Assembly: GCA_030627475.1 (NCBI GenBank)
Contig: DAOURZ010000033.1
Location: 1-9,236, forward strand
DNA length: 9,236 nucleotides
Direction of reading: 5' to 3'
DNA from: Deltaproteobacteria bacterium
GTDB taxonomy: Bacteria; Desulfobacterota; Desulfobacteria; Desulfobacterales; ETH-SRB1
A program made the translations under genes and the position numbers. Under the pieces are notes generated by a model. It did no database searches. It was not told the origin of the DNA and saw nothing but the letters and a program-made list of their open reading frames with translations. Positions 1 through 6,627 of the stretch are shown piece after piece; within the stretch, counting starts at the first letter, position 1, and each line of letters begins with the position of its first letter.

Positions 1-2930
1 ATGAGATTTCGGATGCTGTCAGTGGTCAAATATTGGAGTCGAAAAAACGGGATGTAGCAAATGCCATTGAATCTCGAACCGGAATGGATTTTGATCGTTT
101 CACTCGATCCATGCTGCTTGCCCAGGGAGGATTTGCGGCATTTCTTCAGGCAGCGCCGGATGAAAGAGCTCCAATTCTTGAACAGATCACCGGCACGGAG
201 ATTTACAGTGAAATTTCAAAACGTGTTCACAACCGTCAGCGTGACGAACATGGGAAACTTGAATTATTGCAAGCGGAAATTACCGGTATAGTTATTCTGA
301 GAGATGAAGACGAGGCGACATTAAATCAGGAACTTTTCTGTAAGCAAAAGATTGAAAAAGAACTTGGCTTTGAAAATGATGCGCTGGGAAAATCCATTCT
401 ATGGCTTACCGGAATTGATGCGATAGAAAGCGAGCTTTCTGAAATAGATAAAGAATTAGATGCCCTGTCGAATAATTTGAAGGCATTTGAGATTGACAGG
501 GCAAGATTGCAGAAGGCTCTTAAAGCCGCAGAATTAGACATTGAATTTATTGCTCTGTCATCGAAAAGGCAGCAACAAAAGCTTGAGCTTGAGACTTTGA
601 AAAAATCAGAAACTCAGCTTCCTGATCAAGAAAAAAAGCTGGGATTAAAAGAAACAGATTTGCAAAATGCTGAAGAAGCTGTAATTAGAGTCAAAGGCAA
701 ACAAAAAAGCGAACTTGAATTGATTAAAAAAGTCCGGGCGTTTGATCTTCGTATTTCGGAGAAACAGTTTGCTTTAAAAACGGCTGAATCCGATTTCCGA
801 AAAATTAAAACAGAACTTTCCGGAAACAAAAACCGCCGACAAAAAATTAAATTCAATCAAAATACTGCCGACAAAGAACTTTCCATAGTTAACGATTATT
901 TGTCGGCAAATGCTCATGATGCGGCGCTGATTACTGAACTGACAGGAATAAATGAGCAGATCAAAAACCTTGGTGCAGCAGGAACAAATATTTCAGGAAT
1001 AAAGGCCCAGGTTTCAAAACTAAAAAAAGAGTCAAAAATAAATGCAGTCTTGCATTTGAAGCAACAGGCATTATGCAGTAGCTTCAAAGAAAAGCATGAT
1101 ATCGCAAAAAAACAGGTGTCCCAAACAAAGTGCTCCATTTCAGAACTCTTGGGTGATCGCCTGCTTCGGGAGTACATGGCCGAACATAACGGTCTTTTGC
1201 GTGAAATGGCCTGCCTGAGAAAGATCGCAAGCCTTGAAGATGAACGTTCAAAATTGGAGGATGACAAGCCATGCCCTTTATGCGGATCTCTGCGCCACCC
1301 CTTTGCTGAAGGTAATGTTCCTGAAATTGATGAGACAGAGAAAAAAATCAACGAACTGTCCGGCCTGATCAGGAAAACAGAACATCTGGAAAGAGGGCTG
1401 AAAAAACATGAATCCAAAGAAAATCAAGCGGCTTTAACGTTAACTGAAGCAGAAAAACAGCTTGTTCAGACTCAGTACAAGAAAAATGAATCTCAGTCAA
1501 ATGTCCTGCGCTCTGAAAAAGAATTACAATCGGCCGCGGGAAAGTATGCTGAATTAAAAAGTAAAGTTATCTCAAAGCTGGAACCATTTGGCGTAAAAGA
1601 TATCTCGGATGAGAATTTAGATTCTATTTCGGAATTTCTTGCTGTCAGGCAGAAAAACTGGCAGTACCATCAAAAACAAAAAGCTGAAATCGAAAATCAA
1701 ACCAATGAACTTGCATCTGAGATAAAAAGTCTTGATGCCATAATGCAAACACTCAGTAAAACATTAAAGGAAAAACAAGGTGTGCTTGATATACACAAAA
1801 AGGACATTGATGAGCTGACTTCTGAACGTAACAGCCTGTATGGTCAGAAAAATCCGGATACAGAAGAAGCCCGGTTGGAAGGCTTTGTTGCTAAAGCTGA
1901 AAAAGCTGAAAAAGAGGTAAGAAATAGCCTGGATCAGATCAGGCAGCGGTTGAATGACTTAAAGACCCGCATTGCAGTATTAAAAGAAAATACGGCCATG
2001 AGGAAACCTGAGCTGTACAGCCTTGAAACATCTTTTAAGACTATCTGCGAAAAAGCCGGTTTTGAGGATGAGCCGACATTTATTTCGTACCGACTTCCCG
2101 TTGATGAAAAAAATAAATTGAGTCAGCGAGCCAAAGCACTTGATAACAAACAGTCTGACATTGCAACTCGAAAAAAAGACAGGGAAACCCGTTTATTCCA
2201 GGAAACAGACAAAAAGATTACTGAAGCTCCGTTGGATGATCTGAAAAATGAACAGGCTGCAATTCTGAAATCCATAAAAAAACTTGGCGAGGAAATTGGA
2301 GCTATAAAGCAAAAGCTTTCAGACAACACGGATGCAAAGGCCAAACATCAACAGAAACTGGTGTTAATCAAAGCACAGAAAACAGAATGCACAAGATGGA
2401 ATGCGCTGCATTCATTAATAGGTTCTGCTGATGGAAAAAAATACAGAAACTTTGCCCAGGGACTCACCTTTGAATTGATGGTCTCTCATGCCAACAGGCA
2501 GCTTGAAAAAATGACCGACCGCTACCTGCTGGTCAGGGACGACGAACAACCTTTGGAGCTGAATGTTGTTGATAATTATCAGGCCGGTGAAATCAGATCC
2601 ACCAAAAATCTTTCCGGTGGAGAGAGTTTTATTGTCAGCCTGTCATTGGCTCTTGGGTTGTCAAAAATGGCCAGTCGCAAAGTTCGTGTAGATTCCCTGT
2701 TTCTTGATGAGGGCTTTGGCAGCCTGGATGAAGATGCCCTGGAAACCGCCCTGGAAACCCTTTCCGGGTTGCAGCAGGATGGTAAGCTGATCGGCATTAT
2801 TTCTCATGTGCCGGCCTTAAAGGAACGAATCAGCACACAAATAACTGTCCAGGCGGTGTCCGGTGGTAAAAGCACTATCAGTGGTCCGGGATGTGAGAGA
2901 ACCCTTATGCCCGTCCGATCTTTGCGTTAA
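1..2930 (+). CDS. sbcC: SbcC, SMC-like ATPase subunit of the SbcCD nuclease (5' partial)
   Basis: This is the ATPase subunit of SbcCD (Mre11-Rad50 type), which with the SbcD nuclease opens and degrades DNA hairpins and protein-blocked ends. The frame is open from base 3, so the gene begins before the window; a TTG at 33 is internal. Counting from that TTG, there is a Q-loop region (Q31 in 'SMLLAQGGF'), a long Lys/Glu-rich coiled coil, and a zinc hook CPLC at 414-417 that dimerises two molecules. A second coiled coil follows, then the ABC signature LSGGE (860-864), Walker B with catalytic Glu (LFLDEG, about 889-894), the D-loop (SLD) and the H-loop His925. Walker A is missing only because it lies upstream. 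The visible 965 residues plus a missing N-terminus of roughly 80-100 residues fit the usual length of over 1000. sbcD is normally just upstream and should be sought there. No strong terminator follows the TAA stop. Confidence 0.96.
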   Translation, partial: EISDAVSGQILESKKRDVANAIESRTGMDFDRFTRSMLLAQGGFAAFLQAAPDERAPILEQITGTEIYSEISKRVHNRQRDEHGKLELLQAEITGIVILRDEDEATLNQELFCKQKIEKELGFENDALGKSILWLTGIDAIESELSEIDKELDALSNNLKAFEIDRARLQKALKAAELDIEFIALSSKRQQQKLELETLKKSETQLPDQEKKLGLKETDLQNAEEAVIRVKGKQKSELELIKKVRAFDLRISEKQFALKTAESDFRKIKTELSGNKNRRQKIKFNQNTADKELSIVNDYLSANAHDAALITELTGINEQIKNLGAAGTNISGIKAQVSKLKKESKINAVLHLKQQALCSSFKEKHDIAKKQVSQTKCSISELLGDRLLREYMAEHNGLLREMACLRKIASLEDERSKLEDDKPCPLCGSLRHPFAEGNVPEIDETEKKINELSGLIRKTEHLERGLKKHESKENQAALTLTEAEKQLVQTQYKKNESQSNVLRSEKELQSAAGKYAELKSKVISKLEPFGVKDISDENLDSISEFLAVRQKNWQYHQKQKAEIENQTNELASEIKSLDAIMQTLSKTLKEKQGVLDIHKKDIDELTSERNSLYGQKNPDTEEARLEGFVAKAEKAEKEVRNSLDQIRQRLNDLKTRIAVLKENTAMRKPELYSLETSFKTICEKAGFEDEPTFISYRLPVDEKNKLSQRAKALDNKQSDIATRKKDRETRLFQETDKKITEAPLDDLKNEQAAILKSIKKLGEEIGAIKQKLSDNTDAKAKHQQKLVLIKAQKTECTRWNALHSLIGSADGKKYRNFAQGLTFELMVSHANRQLEKMTDRYLLVRDDEQPLELNVVDNYQAGEIRSTKNLSGGESFIVSLSLALGLSKMASRKVRVDSLFLDEGFGSLDEDALETALETLSGLQQDGKLIGIISHVPALKERISTQITVQAVSGGKSTISGPGCERTLMPVRSLR

Positions 2931-2941
2931 ATGTGCTGAGG

Positions 2942-3139
2942 CTATCCATATGTGATAAATTTATTTCTATTGAGCCTCTTGCAGAAACATCCATCTGCGT
3001 TAGGAATAATTGCTACATTCATCTTGTTTGCCTTTATTTTGAGTTCTTCCAGCAATTATTTCTCAATTTCGCTAAGTTTTGCCTTTTTTAGCGCATAGAT
3101 ATCCCTTAACCCCTGATTTGAGGTCTGATTATTGTACAT
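2942..3139 (-). pseudogene. Possible remnant small reading frame, interrupted by TAA
   Basis: This stretch lies between sbcC and the transposase remnant. From an ATG at 3139 a 27-codon frame runs to a TAA at 3056-3058. The same frame then continues 37 codons to a TAG at 2942-2944. The first part reads like an amphipathic helix ('ALKKAKLSEIEK'), and the sequence after the stop keeps that character ('LLEELKIKANK'), which suggests one decayed coding sequence. I recognise no family and see no good ribosome binding site. It could equally be a chance frame in AT-rich spacer. Apart from this and the inverted repeat at 3002-3063, I see nothing else in 2931-3157. Confidence 0.2.
3002..3063. repeat. 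Inverted repeat, 10-bp perfect core with a 36-base gap
   Basis: The 10-mer aataattgct at 3005-3014 is perfectly inverted as agcaattatt at 3051-3060. Pairing extends outward across one wobble and two further pairs to 3002 and 3063. The loop is about 36 bases and no T-run directly follows on either strand, so it does not look like a normal intrinsic terminator. It may be an end of a decayed element or simply chance in AT-rich DNA. Confidence 0.35.
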
Positions 3140-3157
3140 TATGTATCTGACAAGAAC

Positions 3158-3841
3158 CTATGTGACAAAACGAAGCAATTGATCCGCCGTCAAAGCCAAT
3201 ATCCTGAACATTAAATGTGTCATAACTTTGGCGCAACCTCGAACACGAACCATTCTGCCGCCAAATTCATCCTTTAGCCGGCCATTGACTCTTTCAACAT
3301 TTGATCTTTCGTTGTAACGTATATCTTCAGGTCGTTCAAAGTTTATAATGTCTGTCCGTTGACCTTCCGCCTTTAGCTCTTCTTTCAGTTTTTTGTTACT
3401 GCGGGGATTGATATCAATTACGGGAACATGGCCCAAAGATTTACTGTGCTCCTTGATAATTGGTGCATCATACGCGGAATCCATCAGATTATACAAGCTT
3501 TTCACTCTTTGATTCGTCAGCTCCGCCAGAGGTAATGCTACCTGACTGTCATGTACGGATGCCGAGGTTAAAACACAACTTACCGGAATATGACCGTCTG
3601 CGGCATCAATATGCAATTTATATCCAATCCAGGTTTTCTTGTAGCCCTTGCTGTTTTTCTTTGTGCCAACATCACAACTTTGCGGCAAGTCTTCTAACAT
3701 TTCATCTGTAGTCATTGACTGTTGCCGTTCAAGACGCGTGAGTTCTTTTACGCGTCTTTCTCCCTTTTTGGGACGGCCTCGCTTGCGCTTTGGCTTTTGT
3801 GCACTGGATTTAGCCTTGGGCGCTAAAAATATCTGACCCAC
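3158..3841 (-). pseudogene. Truncated DDE transposase (IS4/IS5-like), C-terminal half
   Basis: This is the C-terminal half of a DDE insertion-sequence transposase. Counting from a GTG at 3841, it has a basic linker (KRKRGRPKKGE, about 18-28), 'GTKKNSKGYKKTWIGYKLHID' split over 59-79, a second catalytic Asp in 'LMDSAYDA' (D121), and the catalytic Glu in 'NVERVNGRLKDEFGG' (E183). In related enzymes as I remember them, the first catalytic Asp lies N-terminal to the basic linker, in a segment absent here. At 227 residues it is roughly half the usual length. An in-frame TAA sits directly before the GTG, so no longer product can be made, and no ribosome binding site is evident. No terminal inverted repeats are identifiable. 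Its broken upstream end abuts the broken 3' end of the Fic gene. It is almost certainly inactive; the exact IS family is uncertain. Confidence 0.85.
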
Positions 3842-3846
3842 TTATG

Positions 3847-4710
3847 CTAACAATTGGTTAATTCTCGTAATATTGATAGCTTTGAAAAATCGGCAACTAG
3901 TTTACTTGCTGTATTTGCCTGCGTTCCCAATAATTCAGAAACCTATTTAATTGTAACGATAGGCAGTTGATACAAATATGCAATTAACTTCTGCGCATTC
4001 TTTTGTCTTCTAACATGAAATGTAGGAATCCTTTCTCTTTCAATTTGCTCTTTTAATACCAGTATAGCCTTAAAAACCTCTATTGATTTTGCGGCAGTTT
4101 CGCGCAAGCCAAATAAAAAGAATTTCACCCATGCAATCATTTCATTATTTGTTCTCACCGCCATCAAATTATTATAATACTCAGCTTTATGACGCTCAAA
4201 AAAATCAGATATATATAGTGCCGGCTTTGCAAGCAACTTAAAGCTAATCAGATAAAGAACAATCAACAATCTTCCAAGTCGTCCATTGCCATCAAAAAAT
4301 GGATGAATAGTTTCAAACTGATAATGAACAATGGCGATCTTTATTAGATGCGGAACATGAATCTCATCATTATGCATGAACATTTCCAGATCGCTCATTA
4401 AATCTACGATGCGTTCATGGTGCGGCGGCACAAAAGTTGCATTTTTTAAACTCAAGCCAATCCAGTTTTGACTTACACGGAATTCACCAGGTTGCTTATG
4501 TTTACCCCGCACCCCATGCAGCAGGATTTTATGAGTTTCCTTGAAAAGTCTATTAGATAAAAGAAGCTGTTCTAACTCTTTAATCGCAAAATTGATTCCT
4601 TGAATGTAGTTTTGTACTTCTTGCCAATCGTCTTGATTTTCAGGATTGATATTCTGCTCATCAATTAAAGCTTCTTCCATATTTGTCCGGGTGCCTTCGA
4701 TTCGAACAGA
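3847..4710 (-). pseudogene. Fic-family (AMPylase-type) protein gene, decayed at both ends
   Basis: Fic-domain proteins usually transfer AMP from ATP to a hydroxyl side chain of a target protein. The core motif is intact as HPFFDGNGRLGR (residues 126-137 from an ATG at 4680), preceded by the flap 'NATFVPPHHERI' (80-91). The frame is open upstream of that ATG to a TGA at 4744-4746 and encodes 'SVRIEGTRTN'. This matches the (S/T)xxxE(G/N) inhibitory motif of self-inhibited Fic proteins, so the ATG at 4680 is internal. No ATG, GTG or TTG exists in that extension, so the true N-terminus is lost. The frame stops at a TAG (3943-3945) after 'LPIVTIK'. It then resumes in frame with a winged-helix-like segment ('VSELLGTQANTASKLV', then 'ILREL') until TAG at 3847-3849, where the family's usual C-terminal end is missing. 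A 245-residue product from 4680 is conceivable but would lack the inhibitory motif and the winged helix. Confidence 0.85.
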
Positions 4711-4825
4711 AATAAAGAAGACAAGTATGAAAGTAAAATAAATTCATTCAGAATACTGTGTAAGAAACTCGGTTGGTTTGATCTGGTCAAGGCGGAAAAG
4801 CAGTGATGATGGCATATGCCGGTTT

Positions 4826-4863
4826 AAAATGACTGGGCTTTTGAGATTTTCAGTTGAACCCAG
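4826..4863 (-). terminator. Possible weak terminator downstream of the glycosyltransferase
   Basis: On the minus strand, ctgggtt (4863-4857) can pair with agcccag (4839-4833) through a 7-bp stem containing one G-U. The loop is about 17 bases, and a short T-rich stretch (tcatttt) follows. It lies about 30 bases past the glycosyltransferase stop. The long loop and short T-run make it a weak candidate. Confidence 0.25.
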
Positions 4864-4891
4864 GTATTGTATCTAATTCGATATAAAATTT

Positions 4892-6304
4892 TTATTCAGC
4901 ATAATCGTTCCATTTAAGCAGGCTGAATTGTTCGAGATTTATAAACCCGGAAAGTAATATGTTTTTATCAATACTTTGATTGACTGAATTGTTAATAATT
5001 TTTGAATATATTTCCAGCAGATTTTTTCTGTAAGTTGTTTTGTTGTAATTATTGAAAACAGCATTCATGTTGTTTTGTATCAACTCGTTATTGTTTAACA
5101 AACCATTTGCGGGACGGGAAAGATGTGGATTAAGCATGATTAGTTTTTTGGCCTTGTTTTTACTTGATAATATATGAGAAATTATCTGTTTCTGAAACGG
5201 TTCATAAAGCAGTCCAAAATCAATATTGTTATTTCCGGTTATTTTTGTAAAAGACTCTTGTATCTTTTCTTCATCAATTTTGAAGTTGAATAGAGAACAG
5301 TTTCTTAAAATACACGCCTTCCAAACCTCATAAAATTTATTTTTGCCTATCCATTCAAGAGGAACAACAAGTTTATCATAAAGATGATCAAGCCTGATCC
5401 CGTTTTTTTCAAAGTCATGGCATATGTCAGGAAGTTTTCTTCCAAGAAGGATTTTTTTTGCTGTCCACGGTTCCAGAAAAGAAAAACCAAAGCCTTCAGT
5501 TATGCTTGTAGTAATAATAAATTTTGCTGAAAGTACAAGCTCTGAAAAATCATTTTTTAAGCCTGCTTCAAATTCTACATCAAGATTGTTTTTACTGACA
5601 AAATTTTTCCATCCAACGTAGCTGATAATATCGGAAATACTGTTCGGAGGAAGAGTTATAATCAGGGTTTCATTGTTTTGGAAAAAAAGAGATAGAAGTA
5701 TTGCTTCACCAATATTTTTTCTTCTTATAGCGCGTATGGGATATAGAACGTAGTCTTTGGCACACGATTTCTTTTTATCGAAATCAATTGGTTCAATTGT
5801 ATTGAATATTTTATGAAGACCCTGTTTTTTCAGGCCGGATTTAAGCAATATATTGTAATCCCGCGAGTTGATTACTCCGTAATGACAATCTGAAACATAT
5901 TTTTCAGAAAAACAGGATAAAGGGCGCCCGTCTTCAGCAAAATCGTGGATTTGTAAAAAAAGCTTTATTCCTTTTTTTTGAAGAATTTTGAGAATTTTTA
6001 ACAGATTTGTATTTTTGGCAAGCATGGGATTGTGAACATGGAGAACATCGCATCCATTCTTCCATTTTGAAAAAACAGCTTTAATGATGTTGTCGGCAAC
6101 TTTTTCGGGCTTGTATTCTTTTTGTGACTGGCTGTCATAGCCAAGGCCGGGAATATGCACTGCATCAGCAGGAAATGAGCTGTCAGAAAGTTCTCCTGAT
6201 AGTACAAGAACCTCACATCCTTCTTTGAGAGCTTCTACCTGATGTTTTAAAACAGTTGTAACTCCGCCTTTCTTCAGGTGATAATGGATAAATGCTATTT
6301 TCAT
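4892..6304 (-). CDS. GT-B fold glycosyltransferase (family 4-like) with C-terminal extension
   Basis: This is a probable retaining glycosyltransferase that moves a sugar from a nucleotide-sugar donor; acceptor and product are unknown. I place the start at the ATG at 6304 (470 residues), where the typical N-terminal strand 'MKIAFIHYHLKKGGVTTV' begins. An upstream ATG at 6388 would add 28 residues without a domain match and overlaps a candidate promoter. The acceptor-side Rossmann domain includes the GGVTTV loop (13-18), 'DVLHVHNP' (86-93) and 'QIHDF' (118-122). The donor side has the basic 'YPIRAIRRKNIGE' (188-200) and the EX7E motif, E270 and E278 in 'TEGFGFSFLEPW'. Residues from about 320 to 470 extend past the recognisable core, with Asn-rich stretches (403-420). 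There is no signal peptide or membrane segment, so it is cytoplasmic. No strong Shine-Dalgarno is seen before 6304. It appears to be a single-gene unit, since its downstream neighbour is a pseudogene. No polysaccharide cluster is in view to suggest a substrate. Confidence 0.85.
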   Translation of the reverse strand: MKIAFIHYHLKKGGVTTVLKHQVEALKEGCEVLVLSGELSDSSFPADAVHIPGLGYDSQSQKEYKPEKVADNIIKAVFSKWKNGCDVLHVHNPMLAKNTNLLKILKILQKKGIKLFLQIHDFAEDGRPLSCFSEKYVSDCHYGVINSRDYNILLKSGLKKQGLHKIFNTIEPIDFDKKKSCAKDYVLYPIRAIRRKNIGEAILLSLFFQNNETLIITLPPNSISDIISYVGWKNFVSKNNLDVEFEAGLKNDFSELVLSAKFIITTSITEGFGFSFLEPWTAKKILLGRKLPDICHDFEKNGIRLDHLYDKLVVPLEWIGKNKFYEVWKACILRNCSLFNFKIDEEKIQESFTKITGNNNIDFGLLYEPFQKQIISHILSSKNKAKKLIMLNPHLSRPANGLLNNNELIQNNMNAVFNNYNKTTYRKNLLEIYSKIINNSVNQSIDKNILLSGFINLEQFSLLKWNDYAE

Positions 6305-6378
6305 TAAGTTTGTTATTGTAACATCAATATTGCTGGAAAAAATATTATTTCGTTCACAACTCGTTATTATGACTAAAA

Positions 6379-6407
6379 TTATTATCACAAAAAACGTTTA
6401 AGGTAAA
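6379..6407 (-). promoter_or_regulatory. Candidate sigma-70 promoter for the glycosyltransferase gene
   Basis: Read on the minus strand, TTTACC (6407-6402) is followed by a 17-base spacer and TAATAA (6384-6379). A TGA immediately before the -10 resembles an extended -10. Transcription would begin near 6372, giving a leader of roughly 70 bases before the ATG at 6304. The prediction is by eye; AT-rich DNA yields many such matches. Confidence 0.4.
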
Positions 6408-6446
6408 GAGCGACTTTGGGCGGGGCATTGATACAATGTAAAAAAC

Positions 6447-6474
6447 GTGATTTCCAATTGTTTGGATATATAAT
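6447..6474 (+). promoter_or_regulatory. Candidate sigma-70 promoter for the DEAD-box helicase gene
   Basis: A perfect TATAAT lies at 6469-6474, with a weak -35 (GTGATT, 6447-6452) at a 16-base spacing. Transcription starting near 6481 would give a leader of about 145 bases before the ATG at 6628. That is long, and it would contain the hairpin at 6536-6603. Long leaders are typical of cold-shock-regulated helicase mRNAs such as E. coli deaD, but cold regulation here is only an inference. This promoter would diverge from the glycosyltransferase promoter about 40 bases away. Confidence 0.45.
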
Positions 6475-6481
6475 GTTTGCC

Positions 6482-6508
6482 TTACCATTTTATCCATGTT
6501 ACCATTTT
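6482..6508. repeat. Direct repeat of ttaccatttt in the helicase leader
   Basis: Two exact 10-base copies (6482-6491 and 6499-6508) are spaced 17 bases start to start, just after the predicted transcription start. They could be a regulator or RNA-protein site, or chance in AT-rich sequence. Confidence 0.35.
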
Positions 6509-6535
6509 TTGTTTTATATGCATTTAATCTTAAAC

Positions 6536-6603
6536 GGGACGTGGATAAAATGACTTTCGCAAACAGGTGCATGGATTTGCGGAAGTTAATTCGTCCACGT
6601 TTC
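6536..6603 (+). promoter_or_regulatory. Long leader hairpin upstream of the DEAD-box helicase
   Basis: The arms 6536-6563 and 6576-6603 are collinear inverted repeats around a 12-base loop. Of 28 opposed positions, 21 are Watson-Crick, 5 are G-U in the plus-strand RNA, and 2 are mismatched (6547/6592 and 6550/6589). The inner stem, 6551-6563 with 6576-6588, has 13 consecutive pairs. All wobbles are G-U only in the sense transcript; in the antisense they would be C-A mismatches, which favours a structure in the helicase mRNA. It ends 8 bases before the Shine-Dalgarno and is not followed by a T-run, so it is not an intrinsic terminator. A role in translation control, mRNA stability or autoregulation by the helicase is an inference. 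I do not recognise a known riboswitch or leader family. Confidence 0.65.
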
Positions 6604-6611
6604 TTAATTAG

Positions 6612-6616
6612 AAGGA
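6612..6616 (+). promoter_or_regulatory. Shine-Dalgarno deciding the helicase start
   Basis: AAGGA lies 11 bases before the ATG at 6628. This supports that start over the in-frame ATG at 6496, whose extra 44 residues run through the leader hairpin and match nothing in the family. A small alternative stem (6601-6604 with 6610-6613) could compete with the base of the large hairpin and touch the edge of this site. Confidence 0.7.
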
Positions 6617-6627
6617 CTGAGAAAAAT

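Noticed and set aside
914..1417. A 167-codon open frame on the minus strand inside sbcC.
   Set aside because: It is a shadow frame opposite a clear coiled-coil and zinc-hook coding region; its Ser/Phe-rich translation is typical of antisense to Lys/Glu-rich coding.
2938..2978. A gaggct/agcctc inverted repeat just after the sbcC stop as a terminator.
   Set aside because: The stem is only 6 bp with a loop of about 29 bases and no T-run follows.
3070..3093. A cgctaa/ttagcg inverted repeat as a terminator or operator.
   Set aside because: It has only 6 bp around a 12-base loop, with no adjoining gene end it would serve; it is common by chance in this composition.
3144..3837. An 8-base direct repeat tatctgac at 3144-3151 and 3830-3837 flanking the transposase fragment, resembling a target-site duplication.
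   Set aside because: The right copy lies inside the transposase reading frame, the left is only 6 bases past its stop, no inverted terminal repeats sit inside them, and the gene is truncated. It is more likely coincidence.
6305..6388. A 28-residue N-terminal extension of the glycosyltransferase from the ATG at 6388.
   Set aside because: The GT-B first strand starts at the Met at 6304, and the upstream ATG abuts the candidate promoter -10. The hydrophobic 'MIIILVIITSC' looks like a lipoprotein signal, but a secreted nucleotide-sugar transferase of this type is unlikely.
6496..6627. A 44-residue N-terminal extension of the helicase from the ATG at 6496.
   Set aside because: The Q motif begins right after the Met at 6628, which has a Shine-Dalgarno. 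The extension is translated leader hairpin with no family match.
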